Notes: generated by a model not told the origin, from the sequence alone. DNA of 64,000 nucleotides from Crocinitomicaceae bacterium (GCA_022447585.1 JAKVAR010000009.1:245133-309132); one strand, 5' to 3'. Positions 37,142 through 46,906 are shown, numbered from the stretch's first letter. A program made the numbers and translations.

Positions 37142-38869
37142 ATGAAACTGATACTTTCTTCTTTATTGATCGTGTTAACGACATTTGTAAATGCTCAAGT
37201 CTTTTATGAAATAGATACGCTAAGATATGAGGACCGTATTGATGGTCCAATCGATTCCATTGATGTAAATAGTGGTAATTTACCAACGACATTCGATGGG
37301 GGGGTAAACACCATTGGAACTCAAGGTGTTTCTGTATCAAATTTATATGAAAATATAGTTTCCAATCCTTTTCAAAGAACGCATAAGTTTTCTAAAGTTG
37401 AATTTTCTGCTCTACCTCATTTAGGTTTTGCTTATTCTTTTGGCGCGCAAGGAACTCAGTTTATTCATGCCAAATACAACCATGCATTTACAGAGAAACT
37501 TATTCTTGATGTGGATTATGTTAAATCAAGTACTGCCGGAGTTATTCGAAATTCCGCATCTTCGCTAAATGATCTTGGGTTACAATTATTAAGAGCAGGC
37601 AACAAATATTCCACATATGTTAAAGCTTCGTTTAATTTAAACACTGTTGCGCATTCTGGCGGCTTACAGAATGTAGATTCGATCATTGAACAATTCGGAT
37701 TGGAATTCGCTCCAGTTCAGAAAGGAGCAGCAGATAGTAAGAATAAATTAGGAATTATAGATTGGGACAATTATTTCAACCTTTTGCCAGATTCATTGCG
37801 TCAACTTGGCCTTAAAACAACCCACAAGTATTCAGTATTTAATAGAGTTTATAATGAATTTTCAGATACTCTATCCGAATTATATCAAGTTATAAATATC
37901 GATAGTACTTTCACGCGTGACCAAACCAATCTTGCATCCATAACTAATGGCGCTGGTATTTTCTTTGCATCAAATAACTTTTCCATTGACGGGGTTCTCA
38001 CACATAGATACTGGGATCTACAAAATCTAGGCTCTCACATTGACACAACTGAAATTGGTATAGAATCATCTGCGAGATTAAATTTACGAGGCTTTTGTTT
38101 GAGTAATGAATTGAAGATAAACTTGATTGGAGCTGCAAATGAATTTAGCGAGGAAGTGTCAGTGCAATACAACACTAAAAAATTAGGTTTTTATGCCAGA
38201 TATTTCTTGAAAAATCAATTAATGCAACCTGATCAACGAAAATATTTGTCAAATCATGTTTTATATGATGGTAACTTCTTAAAGCAAACTGCAACCGGCT
38301 TAAAAGCTAGTTTACGCTATGACTTTATTCCAGAAAAATATAACGTTGGATTATGTGTTGATTTAAATTCAATAACTAATCCCTTTGTTTTTAACGGTAC
38401 GAATTGGGTTAACGATTCTATAGATTTTAATTTTGCCTCATTTTCTATAGATGGAGGTGTTCAGTTAGGGCCACTTCATATAAATCCAAGGTACATTTAT
38501 TCCGTTTCTAAAAATTATTATTTACCTCAAAGTCAATTATTCGCAAGGATATTTGTCAAAGGAAAGCTTTTCAAAGCTAAGAAATTAGAAGCCTTAATTG
38601 GAGTAGATGCTTCTTATACATCTTCATTTAGATTGAAATCTTATATTCCTTTTATGGATACATACGATTGGAATAATACAACAACGTATTCTAATTCTTC
38701 AACGAATTTACATGCATTCATAGCATTAGGTATATCCGAATTTCGCTTTTTTATTCGATATGAAAATATTGGTTATTTCTGGAGCGACAAATTGACCCAA
38801 GAGCTTTTGAATTATCCAATTGCGGGAACAAGGATGAGAGTTGGAATAACTTGGGATTTCTTTAACTAA
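37142..38869 (+). CDS. Putative outer-membrane porin (Porin_10 type)
   Basis: A signal peptide (1-18, ending VNAQ) precedes a short proline- and serine-containing linker and a beta-rich region. Amphipathic strands alternate through the chain (FIHAKYNHAFTEKLILDVDY; LFARIFVKGKLF), and the protein ends in an aromatic-rich strand MRVGITWDFFN, typical of beta-barrels. The opening FSKVEFSALPHLGFAYSFGA resembles Bacteroidota putative porins. The transported solute is unknown. A -7 element gives it a promoter independent of rpsT. Confidence 0.75.
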   Translation: MKLILSSLLIVLTTFVNAQVFYEIDTLRYEDRIDGPIDSIDVNSGNLPTTFDGGVNTIGTQGVSVSNLYENIVSNPFQRTHKFSKVEFSALPHLGFAYSFGAQGTQFIHAKYNHAFTEKLILDVDYVKSSTAGVIRNSASSLNDLGLQLLRAGNKYSTYVKASFNLNTVAHSGGLQNVDSIIEQFGLEFAPVQKGAADSKNKLGIIDWDNYFNLLPDSLRQLGLKTTHKYSVFNRVYNEFSDTLSELYQVINIDSTFTRDQTNLASITNGAGIFFASNNFSIDGVLTHRYWDLQNLGSHIDTTEIGIESSARLNLRGFCLSNELKINLIGAANEFSEEVSVQYNTKKLGFYARYFLKNQLMQPDQRKYLSNHVLYDGNFLKQTATGLKASLRYDFIPEKYNVGLCVDLNSITNPFVFNGTNWVNDSIDFNFASFSIDGGVQLGPLHINPRYIYSVSKNYYLPQSQLFARIFVKGKLFKAKKLEALIGVDASYTSSFRLKSYIPFMDTYDWNNTTTYSNSSTNLHAFIALGISEFRFFIRYENIGYFWSDKLTQELLNYPIAGTRMRVGITWDFFN

Positions 38870-38875
38870 AAAAGG

Positions 38876-38905
38876 AAGAGCGATAAAACTAAGTTTACCG
38901 CTCTT
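38876..38905 (+). terminator. Probable terminator after the porin gene
   Basis: AAGAGCG/CGCTCTT forms a 7-bp outer stem just past the stop, with further imperfect pairing inside the 16-base interior. There is no long T run. Confidence 0.5.
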
Positions 38906-39060
38906 ATACCTAACCTACCTTTTACAACTAAACCTAGTATAAAAGTAAGTCCAAACGACATAGAATCCTAGGGAATCGCTCATCAATGAATATTAGCACC
39001 TTTTCGATGAATTTTCACCTAGAATAGAAGTATATTTTCTAGCTATTGCACTTAATCTTA

Positions 39061-39089
39061 TTGTGGTTTAGGACCTTTCATTATATTTG
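39061..39089 (+). promoter_or_regulatory. fabG promoter
   Basis: TTG (39061-39063), 18 bases, then TATATTTG (39082-39089), matching the -33 and -7 elements. It shows that the upstream TTG at 39087 lies within the promoter, so the ATG at 39105 is the fabG start. Confidence 0.8.
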
Positions 39090-39104
39090 CCTAAAAACAA
39101 ACGA

Positions 39105-39851
39105 ATGAAATTACTGGAAGATAAAGTTGTTATTATTACTGGAGCCTCAAGAGGAATTGGTAAATCAATTGCTGAAGAATGCGTTAGACAAGGAGCTAAA
39201 GTTGCTTTTACTTACCTTTCTTCTGTTGAGAAGGCACAAGCTTTGGAAAAAGAATTAACTCAATTAGGTGGTGTTGCAAAGGGATTCAAATCGGATGCTT
39301 CTAAATTTGATGAAGCTCAATCTCTAGTTGATCAAGTTGTTGAAGTATTTGGGACAGTTGATGTTTTAGTGAATAATGCGGGGATTACACGTGACACTCT
39401 TTTAATGAGAATGACAGAAGAACAATGGGATGAAGTTATGAATACGAACCTGAAGTCTGCATTCAATTTAACTAAAGCAGTACAACGCCCAATGTTGAAA
39501 GCTAGAAAGGGATCTATTATTAATATGTCTTCTGTTGTTGGTGTAAGTGGAAACGCTGGACAGTCTAACTACGCAGCTTCTAAAGCCGGGTTAATTGGTT
39601 TTACTAAGTCTATTGCACAAGAATTAGGGTCAAGAAATATTAGATGCAATGCGATTGCTCCTGGGTTCATTGAAACAGAGATGACAGCTGCCCTTGATGA
39701 GAAGGTGGTTTCTGAATGGAGAAATTCTATACCTTTAAAAAGAGGTGGAGCTCCAAAAGATGTTGCTGATTTAACCGTATTCTTAGGCTCTGATATGTCT
39801 AAATACATTACAGGACAAACAATTAATGTTTGTGGTGGGATGTTGATGTAA
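39105..39851 (+). CDS. fabG: 3-Oxoacyl-[acyl-carrier-protein] reductase
   Basis: A short-chain dehydrogenase of 248 residues. The NADP(H) site is ITGASRGIGKSIA, the structural motif is NNAGITRDTLLMRM, and the catalytic triad lies in the INMSSVVGVSG serine and YAASK tyrosine/lysine. NNAGITRDTLLMRM is typical of FabG, which reduces beta-ketoacyl-ACP in fatty acid elongation. No other fab genes are adjacent. The ATG follows a well-formed promoter and a terminator hairpin follows the stop. Confidence 0.92.
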   Translation: MKLLEDKVVIITGASRGIGKSIAEECVRQGAKVAFTYLSSVEKAQALEKELTQLGGVAKGFKSDASKFDEAQSLVDQVVEVFGTVDVLVNNAGITRDTLLMRMTEEQWDEVMNTNLKSAFNLTKAVQRPMLKARKGSIINMSSVVGVSGNAGQSNYAASKAGLIGFTKSIAQELGSRNIRCNAIAPGFIETEMTAALDEKVVSEWRNSIPLKRGGAPKDVADLTVFLGSDMSKYITGQTINVCGGMLM

Positions 39852-39873
39852 TAAAGCGAGAAAAATAATCTCT

Positions 39874-39906
39874 AAAAGCTGTTGACTGAAGTTAATGGCT
39901 TTTTTT
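39874..39906 (+). terminator. Intrinsic terminator of fabG
   Basis: A 12-bp stem with G-U pairs (39874-39886 with 39891-39903) and a TGAA-type loop, then a T run ending at 39906. It overlaps the stop codon region of the convergent transporter gene. Confidence 0.65.
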
Positions 39907-42900
39907 GGGATTAATCTTTTGTGAAGCCAAAACAAAAAGTATAATTCCTTTTCTCAAAACATCAAAATAGAGTAGTATATACGTTAAAACACTAAAAAAC
40001 CAAATCACGATCAAGTTTGCGCTATAAGTACTCGTTCGTTTCCCAAATATTTTTTTTGTCGGAGCATAGAAATGCGTTTCGAAAAACCCCTCGTTTTTAG
40101 AGATATGATAAATGGGAGTAGCATTTTGGTATAATCTGTTTTCCGCTTTAATTAACTTATTGGACTCTAACTTATTGGTTACTACCTTGATTAGTGCTTC
40201 GTTTTGATACTCACTTTGCAATTTCTTATATTTAGTTATACCCAAGGAGTCAATTAGCCGTTGTTCTTTCGCCGTACAATCATTAATGTCTTTTATACTT
40301 TGAAGTTTTATGTAGTTTAGGAATTTATCTAAAGCACCGAATTTATCTTTATTTAGTGGTGTTGTGCTCCTGATAGAATCGATACAAGCCCCACAAGAAA
40401 GATTGTCCCATTTCGACTCTTCATTTAGTATTTCATTGATGAGTGTACCTGATGCTTGGTCACTTTCTTTAAGTGTCGAAGATGTATCAATAACAACACG
40501 TTGTAAAGAGTTCATTTCAGGTAACCAGTAATCTTTCACCCATTCAGCTTCAGTTTTTTTTGCTCTAATATCAAAAAAGTAATTCTCAAATTTATTGTTT
40601 GTAAATTGCTCTACTATAAGCCCTTCATATGACCATCTAGAAACCATCATATTACCTAGCCATGGGACTTTCGTTGCATTTGATAGCGACGGATGCAGTT
40701 TGTCAAATTTTACAATTACACCACTAAACAGTAATTGTGGAATAATCATCAAAGGAATCAAGATATAAATAACTTTCGCCGAATTGAAAGCACTAGATAT
40801 GTTAAGACCTACAAGATTAGCAAAGCAGGCTGTTGAAAAAAGTATAAGCCAATATTCAAAATACATGCCTTTTATTTCCAGTATTGTGTTGCCAATAAGT
40901 ACAAAGAGCAGTGATTGCGTTGCAGATATCGTGAAGAGTATCCATAGTTTGGATAATAAATAACTGGATCTAGATAAATTAATAAATTTTTCCCGTGAAA
41001 GGATTTTTTTGTCTTTATTGATTTCCTCAGCAGCTATCGTTAGTCCTAGGAAAATAGAAACAATTACCGCAATAAATATGTATTGAGGAATATTTTCATT
41101 TTGATAATAGCTATAAATTTCTTCACCTTTAATCCAACCTGAAAACTTTATAAAATAGGACAATAGAACAGCCAAAAGAGGTGCAACTAGAGAGTTCATT
41201 AAGACATATTGTCTATTTGAAATTTTGCTTAAAAAATCACGTTGAACATAACTCCAAAATTGTGATAATTTTGAAGGTAAAACATTTTCCTTTTTTATTG
41301 TTGACATTACCGTGTCAACACTATCGTTCTTAATCAGATCTTTATAAAGAACATTCCAATCTGCAGGCTCACGTTTTCTCTCGTGCGTTTCATTTCCAAA
41401 TTCATCAACAATTTTAGCGTCAATTAAATTAAAAATCTGCTCAGGATTAACATTACCGCAAACATTGCATTCGCGCTCATGAGCATTTCCTTTATATGAA
41501 TACGTTTTAAAATGTTCTATAGCGTTAAGAGGAATGCCATCATAAACTGGAAATCCGCCCTGGTCCATTATTAATAAACGATCAAATAACTTAAAGATAT
41601 TTGAAGAAGGCTGATGTATAACAACAAATACGAGCTTTCCTTTAAGGGATAGCTCCTTAAGTAAATCCATAATGTTATCCGAATCTCTGCTAGAAAGACC
41701 AGATGTTGGTTCATCAACAAAGAGAATAGATGGTTCACGTATTAACTCTAATGCAATATTAAGTCTTTTACGTTGTCCCCCAGAAATAACTTTTTCAAGA
41801 ATGGATCCAACTTTTAAATAACGAATTTCATAAAGACCAATTGATTTTAAGATTTTAACCGTTTTCTTTGCCAATTGACTATTCGATAGGTGACCCATAG
41901 ATAGTTTAGCACTATAGAATAAATTTTGAAAAACTGTAAGCTCTTCTATAAGAAGATCATCTTGGTTAACATTACCGATAATCCCTTCAAGTGCAGAATT
42001 TTGCTCATGGAGATTAACTCCATTGATAACAATAGTTCCAAAGCTAGGCTTTATTTTTCCGTTTAAGATATTTAGCAGGGATGTCTTGCCCGAACCTGAG
42101 CCGCCCATTATCCCAATCATTTTTCCTTGCGTAGAATTAATCGAGATATTTCTTAACGCTGTTTTACCAGTTTTAAATGTGTGAATTATATTGTTGGCTT
42201 CAAAGCTTATTTGCTCGTGGTCTTCAGCGAAACTTAATTTTGAAATTAAATCAGAGTAAAATATTTGAGAACTTTTACCTGTTCTTAAAGTAGATCCAAC
42301 ATTTAATACATGAACCTTATCCGTAACAACATATTGACCATTAATATATAATTCGTCTTTACCGTGATATTTAAAAAAAATTGTTTTTACCGATTCGATA
42401 TTGACGAAATGAATTGGTGAGTCTAAGCCTTCTGAAAATCCAGTTCTGGCTTTTTTTAGTTCACCTAACTTTCTGCTGCAATAGAAAATGTGACCTTCTT
42501 CATCAACAATCTCATTACCTGTAGATTCCGTAAACGCTTTTAAAGTATTATATTCTTGTTGATTTATATTAAAAGTATCAGATACTGTTTGAACGAATTT
42601 TAATTCATTTTCTGTAATCCCATCATCCCGGTTAATGAATTCAAATATTCGAATTAATACGATGATTTTCTGGCGTTGTGTCAGCTCCTTATTAATCTGA
42701 GAACAGATCCTCAGAACTTTTACCGAATGTAATGCTGTTCTTTTCTGATTTTTGCTTTTTGATATAATTCGCCCTCTAGTAGAGGTGAGGAATTTATCAA
42801 ATATTGATATGTATTTATTAACATCAGCAGAGCTTAACTCAGACTTAAGGAAAGAGCCTATGATTTCTTTACCACGTGTACTCTCTATCTTGGCTGTATC

Positions 42901-42981
42901 ACCATCATCATCAACTACTTCATCCACCTTCGCAATAATAGCAAAGAGCTGCATTAAGGCACGAAGTATTCTTTCACTCAT
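39892..42981 (-). CDS. TerB-domain ABCG-type transporter (ATPase plus permease)
   Basis: A 1029-residue fusion. Residues 1-150 resemble a TerB-like helical domain; 205-260 form a beta-rich FHA-like segment. The ABC ATPase has Walker A GGSGSGKT (293-300), signature SGGQR (400-404) and Walker B FVDEPTSG (421-428), closest to ABCG half-transporters. A cytoplasmic CNVC pair (505, 508) follows, then about six membrane helices (595-1020). The last external loop (about 760-985) is very large and holds C863, C866 and C902. Substrate unknown. It is the last gene of a unit with a lipoprotein and a secreted protein. Confidence 0.75.
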   Translation of the reverse strand: MSERILRALMQLFAIIAKVDEVVDDDGDTAKIESTRGKEIIGSFLKSELSSADVNKYISIFDKFLTSTRGRIISKSKNQKRTALHSVKVLRICSQINKELTQRQKIIVLIRIFEFINRDDGITENELKFVQTVSDTFNINQQEYNTLKAFTESTGNEIVDEEGHIFYCSRKLGELKKARTGFSEGLDSPIHFVNIESVKTIFFKYHGKDELYINGQYVVTDKVHVLNVGSTLRTGKSSQIFYSDLISKLSFAEDHEQISFEANNIIHTFKTGKTALRNISINSTQGKMIGIMGGSGSGKTSLLNILNGKIKPSFGTIVINGVNLHEQNSALEGIIGNVNQDDLLIEELTVFQNLFYSAKLSMGHLSNSQLAKKTVKILKSIGLYEIRYLKVGSILEKVISGGQRKRLNIALELIREPSILFVDEPTSGLSSRDSDNIMDLLKELSLKGKLVFVVIHQPSSNIFKLFDRLLIMDQGGFPVYDGIPLNAIEHFKTYSYKGNAHERECNVCGNVNPEQIFNLIDAKIVDEFGNETHERKREPADWNVLYKDLIKNDSVDTVMSTIKKENVLPSKLSQFWSYVQRDFLSKISNRQYVLMNSLVAPLLAVLLSYFIKFSGWIKGEEIYSYYQNENIPQYIFIAVIVSIFLGLTIAAEEINKDKKILSREKFINLSRSSYLLSKLWILFTISATQSLLFVLIGNTILEIKGMYFEYWLILFSTACFANLVGLNISSAFNSAKVIYILIPLMIIPQLLFSGVIVKFDKLHPSLSNATKVPWLGNMMVSRWSYEGLIVEQFTNNKFENYFFDIRAKKTEAEWVKDYWLPEMNSLQRVVIDTSSTLKESDQASGTLINEILNEESKWDNLSCGACIDSIRSTTPLNKDKFGALDKFLNYIKLQSIKDINDCTAKEQRLIDSLGITKYKKLQSEYQNEALIKVVTNKLESNKLIKAENRLYQNATPIYHISKNEGFFETHFYAPTKKIFGKRTSTYSANLIVIWFFSVLTYILLYFDVLRKGIILFVLASQKINPKKSH

Positions 42982-42998
42982 TCAAAATGCAGTAAAAA

Positions 42999-43418
42999 TT
43001 AATTTTTAAAGCCGATAAGCATTACAGCACAACCTGTTACTTTTAAATCAAGGTCTAATTCAGTTTCAATTGTTACCGGTAAAGTTTCAATTGTTTTAAA
43101 ATCCCAGAATGGAGCATTGCTATAATTCTTATTTGAAAATAAAATATTCCCTTGCGGATCCTTAATCGTAAAAATTACAAAGTTGTCTTTTTCTCCTGCA
43201 CTTGCAGAAATTCTATAAGTTGTTCCTCCGTAAAATGTTGTTTTAAATTCTGCTTTCTCTCTATCTAAAAATGCGGTATAAACCTGTCCATCAGAGATGA
43301 ATCGTTTTCCGTCAGATTGTAATTGCTTCTCACAATTAGCAACAATACTTTCACAATCTTGAGCTTTAACACCTCCAACGAATATTGAGGATAGTAATAA
43401 TGTATAAAATAACTTCAT
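42999..43418 (-). CDS. Small secreted protein, function unknown
   Basis: A 139-residue protein with a signal peptide ending VKAQ (residue 20). The mature part is probably beta-rich (TTFYGGTTYRISASAG; FVIFTIKDPQGNILF) and resembles small secreted beta-sandwich proteins. It has cysteines at 22, 29 and near 128, so a disulfide is possible. I do not recognise a family. It starts two bases after the lipoprotein gene and ends 17 bases before the transporter start, so the three are almost certainly one transcript. Confidence 0.65.
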   Translation of the reverse strand: MKLFYTLLLSSIFVGGVKAQDCESIVANCEKQLQSDGKRFISDGQVYTAFLDREKAEFKTTFYGGTTYRISASAGEKDNFVIFTIKDPQGNILFSNKNYSNAPFWDFKTIETLPVTIETELDLDLKVTGCAVMLIGFKN

Positions 43419-43420
43419 GA

Positions 43421-44317
43421 TTATGCTTTAATTATGTTAGACCTAATTTGAGTAAGTTTTGTACTGATTTCTTCTAATGTAGTTTGATCGAAGTTCATGT
43501 CTAAAGAATGATGAAATGTGGTAAGCTTAGACTCACTATCAGTTTCGGGAGCAGTATACTCATAATTCATTTCAATTTTGTCAAATGCAGTTTTCAAGTC
43601 TCTTAACTCCGATATTAAAGTATCGTTACTACCCCCTTTGTTATATTCAAAAAGAATATCAATAATAGAGTTCAGTGACTGCTTTTGTTCTGCAATTCTT
43701 CTTTCGATATCCGGAGTAGATTGCTTTGCATTTAGTGCGCAAGCGAAATAAACCGATTCAATCCAACCTCCTGCTAGGATTAAGGCTGATGTAGATTTTC
43801 TATTCGCTTGCTTTAAAAAATTATCGGATTTTTTGAAGGCATCAGACATAAGTACAATCATAGAGTCTGAATTCCCGCTATTCTCTTCAAATCTAGTCAG
43901 AAAGCTAGTGTCAAATGCGGCATCTAACCCTAATTCTGCTGTCAGCTTCTCAATGGAATTTAGGTATTTCATTGAAACGTTCTTCTGGTCATATAACGCA
44001 GAATAACCTAAATCTGTCCCATAAATACCCAAATTGAGGGCTTGTTGGTATTCTGTAATGTATTCTCCAACATTTGAGTTGTCATTTAATAATGACCTAT
44101 CAAACTCAACATCAATCTTTTTAATTAAATAGGCCGTTTGAACGGGAGAGGGGATACTAAATATCTTTCCATCAAAGATTGTGTTCAATGAACTATTCGG
44201 GTCAAAAACTTCTTTGTCAATTGTGTTTTTTTCTTCTTTTATATCCTCTCCACATGATGAGATCATGCTTGCGCAAACTAAAATTGTTGCTGCGTATTTA
44301 ACACGAGTTGTAATCAT
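43421..44317 (-). CDS. Lipoprotein, function unknown
   Basis: A 298-residue protein whose signal peptide ends in the lipobox MISSC (cysteine 22). The mature chain is mainly helical and acidic, with no cysteine-rich or catalytic motif. Segments such as YSALYDQKNVSMKYLNSIEK suggest a helical bundle. It is the first gene of the unit with the small secreted protein and the TerB-ABCG transporter, and could be its periplasmic or outer-leaflet partner. A TATTTTTG element precedes it on the minus strand. Confidence 0.7.
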   Translation of the reverse strand: MITTRVKYAATILVCASMISSCGEDIKEEKNTIDKEVFDPNSSLNTIFDGKIFSIPSPVQTAYLIKKIDVEFDRSLLNDNSNVGEYITEYQQALNLGIYGTDLGYSALYDQKNVSMKYLNSIEKLTAELGLDAAFDTSFLTRFEENSGNSDSMIVLMSDAFKKSDNFLKQANRKSTSALILAGGWIESVYFACALNAKQSTPDIERRIAEQKQSLNSIIDILFEYNKGGSNDTLISELRDLKTAFDKIEMNYEYTAPETDSESKLTTFHHSLDMNFDQTTLEEISTKLTQIRSNIIKA

Positions 44318-44359
44318 AAATTTAAGTATGTCCGTTAGTAGTGACTAGTGTAAAAATAG

Positions 44360-44367
44360 CAAAAATA
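44360..44367 (-). promoter_or_regulatory. Promoter -7 element of the lipoprotein / transporter unit
   Basis: The minus strand reads TATTTTTG, exact for TAnnTTTG. It pairs with a divergent identical element for hemB 22 bases away. Confidence 0.5.
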
Positions 44368-44388
44368 GTGTAAATCCAAACGAATTAG

Positions 44389-44396
44389 TATTTTTG
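44389..44396 (+). promoter_or_regulatory. hemB promoter -7 element
   Basis: TATTTTTG, exact for TAnnTTTG, 19 bases before the ATG at 44415. It covers the upstream TTG at 44394, which is therefore unlikely to be a start. Confidence 0.6.
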
Positions 44397-44414
44397 TTTA
44401 TACACAGTAATTAT

Positions 44415-45386
44415 ATGAATAAAAGGCCAAGAAGAAATAGAAAAAACAGTGCGATTAGAGCAATGGTGGAGGAAACTAAATTAGGTGCTGAAAATCTAAT
44501 ATATCCTATATTTATTGAAGATGGGAAATCTGTTAAATCAGAAATAAAGTCTTTGCCAAATAATTTCAGATGGTCGTTGGATACACTTTTACCAGAGATG
44601 GAAAATTGTATAAACTTAGGAATCAATTCATTCGTATTGTTTCCTGCGGTGAAAGAGGCGCTAAAAGACAAAAACGCTTCCTATAGTTATGCAAATGATA
44701 ACTTTTATCTTAAAGCAATTCATCGTATTAAGACTGAATTTCCTCAAATAGCTTTGATGAGTGATGTTGCAATGGACCCATATTCATCTGATGGGCACGA
44801 TGGACTGGTTAAAAACGGTTTGATTCTAAACGATGAAACACTTCCAATTTTAGGTCAAATGTCATTAGCTCAAGCTCAAGCAGGTATAGATATTCTTGGG
44901 CCAAGTGATATGATGGATGGTAGGGTTGGCTTTTTAAGGGAGCTACTTGATCAAAACAACTACAAAGAAGTTAGTATCATGTCCTATACAGCTAAGTACG
45001 CGAGTGCTTTCTATGGTCCATTTAGAGACGCCTTAGATTCTGCTCCAAAAAATGGAGATAAGAAGACATATCAAATGAATCCAGCAAATAAGAAAGAAGC
45101 CTATATTGAAGCTCAACTGGATATTGAAGAAGGAGCTGATATGATAATGGTTAAGCCAGCAACATGTTATTTGGATATAATTCATATGCTTAAAGAAAAA
45201 TTCGACATCCCGATTACTGCATATAATGTAAGTGGAGAGTGTGCCATGATTTATGCAGCTTGCGAAAAAGGTTGGTTAGATTATGACTCTTCTATGTCTG
45301 AGATGCTTTTGAGTATACGCAGAGCCGGAGCAGATGGTATTTTAACATATTTTGCGAAGGATTTTGCTTTATTACTTAATAAGTAG
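44415..45386 (+). CDS. hemB: Delta-aminolevulinic acid dehydratase (porphobilinogen synthase)
   Basis: HemB condenses two 5-aminolevulinate molecules to porphobilinogen in haem synthesis. The Schiff-base lysines lie in SYTAKYASAFYGPFRDA and MIMVKPATCYLD. The metal loop reads DVAMDPYSSDGHDG, with aspartates in place of the three cysteines of zinc enzymes, so it is the non-zinc, magnesium/potassium type. The 323-residue length from the ATG at 44415 is normal; the start is placed after the promoter element. Confidence 0.95.
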   Translation: MNKRPRRNRKNSAIRAMVEETKLGAENLIYPIFIEDGKSVKSEIKSLPNNFRWSLDTLLPEMENCINLGINSFVLFPAVKEALKDKNASYSYANDNFYLKAIHRIKTEFPQIALMSDVAMDPYSSDGHDGLVKNGLILNDETLPILGQMSLAQAQAGIDILGPSDMMDGRVGFLRELLDQNNYKEVSIMSYTAKYASAFYGPFRDALDSAPKNGDKKTYQMNPANKKEAYIEAQLDIEEGADMIMVKPATCYLDIIHMLKEKFDIPITAYNVSGECAMIYAACEKGWLDYDSSMSEMLLSIRRAGADGILTYFAKDFALLLNK

Positions 45387-45421
45387 TCGCTAATAGACTT
45401 TTTTTTCGATATATTTAGATA

Positions 45422-46363
45422 ATGGAAGATTTTGATTTTTTCCCGTCTAAACCTGAGCTAGTAGAGCAGCAACCAAAAACTGGTCTGTCTTTGACCGTGT
45501 TTTCCATGGTTTTATTTGTATTGGTGTTTATGCTGGTCCTTGGTGACGAGGTTAGTTTTATTATCTATCTATTAATCGTATTAATTATACATGAACTAGG
45601 ACATTTTCTAACTATGAAATTGTTTAAGTATAAGAATGTTCGAATGTTATTTATTCCACTAATGGGTGCATTTGTTCAAGGTACTAAATCAAATTACTCC
45701 CAAAAACAAAGCTTTATAGTTACGGTAGCAGGACCTTTTCCAGGTATCATTATTGGTGCTTTACTAATGTGGTACGGATCCATTGTACACTCATCATGGA
45801 TGATGGAATTGAGCTCATTATTTCTAATGCTTAATGTGATAAATTTATTACCATTAGACCCGTTAGATGGTGGACAGATGTTTAAACTATTCATGCGCAA
45901 AAATCACGAGCTCTTCCTCATGATTTTTGCCTTTGCATCTTCGATTGTTATGATTGGTATTGGTTGGATGCTTGATAGTTACATAATAATGATATTTGGT
46001 TTTTTTATGGGATTTAGAGTTAGAGCTATGCAAAAGCGCTATCAAATGCACAAGGACCTAAAAGAAGAAAACGTAGATTATTTTACGACCTATAAACTAC
46101 TGAGTAATAAAGATTTTTCAAAAATTAAACGTGTAGTAATAGCCCATACCCCCGCACTTCAAAAATATATCGATCAAGTTTCAGAGGATGAAAGTAACTC
46201 TGTAATTGCTAGCCAAGTTAACAATGTATTAGATGCTCCACTAAAAAGAGATGCTTCTTTATTTTTCAAAGCTTCGATTCTATTGTTTTGGCTAATTTCA
46301 TTTTTAACACCTCTTGCGTTATTCTTTTTACTTGATCTTAAATGGTATTTTGATGCAATTTAG
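45422..46363 (+). CDS. Site-2 protease family membrane metalloprotease (M50)
   Basis: A polytopic protein with the zinc motif HELGH at 57-61 in a membrane helix and the second motif LLPLDPLDGGQMF near residues 143-155, the signature of S2P intramembrane proteases. Further helices flank them and a cytoplasmic region near 200-270 contains a charged linker. No PDZ domain is visible. Such enzymes often release anti-sigma or membrane regulators; the substrate is unknown. It overlaps the following Smr gene by 11 bases. Confidence 0.85.
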   Translation: MEDFDFFPSKPELVEQQPKTGLSLTVFSMVLFVLVFMLVLGDEVSFIIYLLIVLIIHELGHFLTMKLFKYKNVRMLFIPLMGAFVQGTKSNYSQKQSFIVTVAGPFPGIIIGALLMWYGSIVHSSWMMELSSLFLMLNVINLLPLDPLDGGQMFKLFMRKNHELFLMIFAFASSIVMIGIGWMLDSYIIMIFGFFMGFRVRAMQKRYQMHKDLKEENVDYFTTYKLLSNKDFSKIKRVVIAHTPALQKYIDQVSEDESNSVIASQVNNVLDAPLKRDASLFFKASILLFWLISFLTPLALFFLLDLKWYFDAI

Positions 46364-46904
46364 TGTTGGAGAAAAGGTTGTGTTTCTAAGGGAATCAGGA
46401 GGTGGAATCGTTAAATCAATCAATTCTAAAGGTCTTTATATTATTGAGGACGAAAGTGGTTTCGAAAAACCTTATCGTAGTTTAGATTTGGCAAAGATAC
46501 ATGGCGAAGATTATAAGATTGATGATGACCATATTGCACTAATGCATTCAGAGGCATCATTTACTAAAATGAATCATACAGTACATAAAGAACAACTAAC
46601 AGGTAAGAGAAAGCCGGTTGATGTTTGGGAAATTGACTTACATATTGAGGAAATTACAGAATCTCATCGGGGACTTTCTAACGCTCAAATATTAACAAAA
46701 CAAATGAACGCTTTCAAAATCTTCTTAAATAAAGCGAGGGCTCGTTCGATCAGGAAAGTTATTGTTATTCACGGTGTTGGGGAAGGTGTTCTTAAAGAAG
46801 AAATCAGGTTCTTTCTCGATGGAGTTATGGGGATTGAATTTTACGATGCTGATTTTCGAAAGTACGGTAAGGGGGCTACAGCAATTGAAATTAGATATAA
46901 CTAG
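46353..46904 (+). CDS. Smr-domain protein (DUF2027-like N-terminus)
   Basis: Residues 1-90 form a small beta-rich domain (QFSVGEKVVFLRESGGGIV). The C-terminal Smr domain shows DLHIEEI, then VIVIHGVGEGVLKEEIRFFL. Smr domains of MutS2 and related proteins bind or nick branched DNA or RNA; the HGxGxG loop is present. I start at the ATG at 46353, which overlaps the protease stop by 11 bases; an upstream in-frame codon would add 13 residues from within that gene. Confidence 0.82.
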   Translation: MQFSVGEKVVFLRESGGGIVKSINSKGLYIIEDESGFEKPYRSLDLAKIHGEDYKIDDDHIALMHSEASFTKMNHTVHKEQLTGKRKPVDVWEIDLHIEEITESHRGLSNAQILTKQMNAFKIFLNKARARSIRKVIVIHGVGEGVLKEEIRFFLDGVMGIEFYDADFRKYGKGATAIEIRYN

Positions 46905-46906
46905 TA

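Noticed and set aside
39892-44317. Tellurite-resistance or defence locus, because of the TerB-like domain
   Set aside because: No other ter genes or nuclease/helicase partners are present, and the rest of the unit is an envelope transporter.
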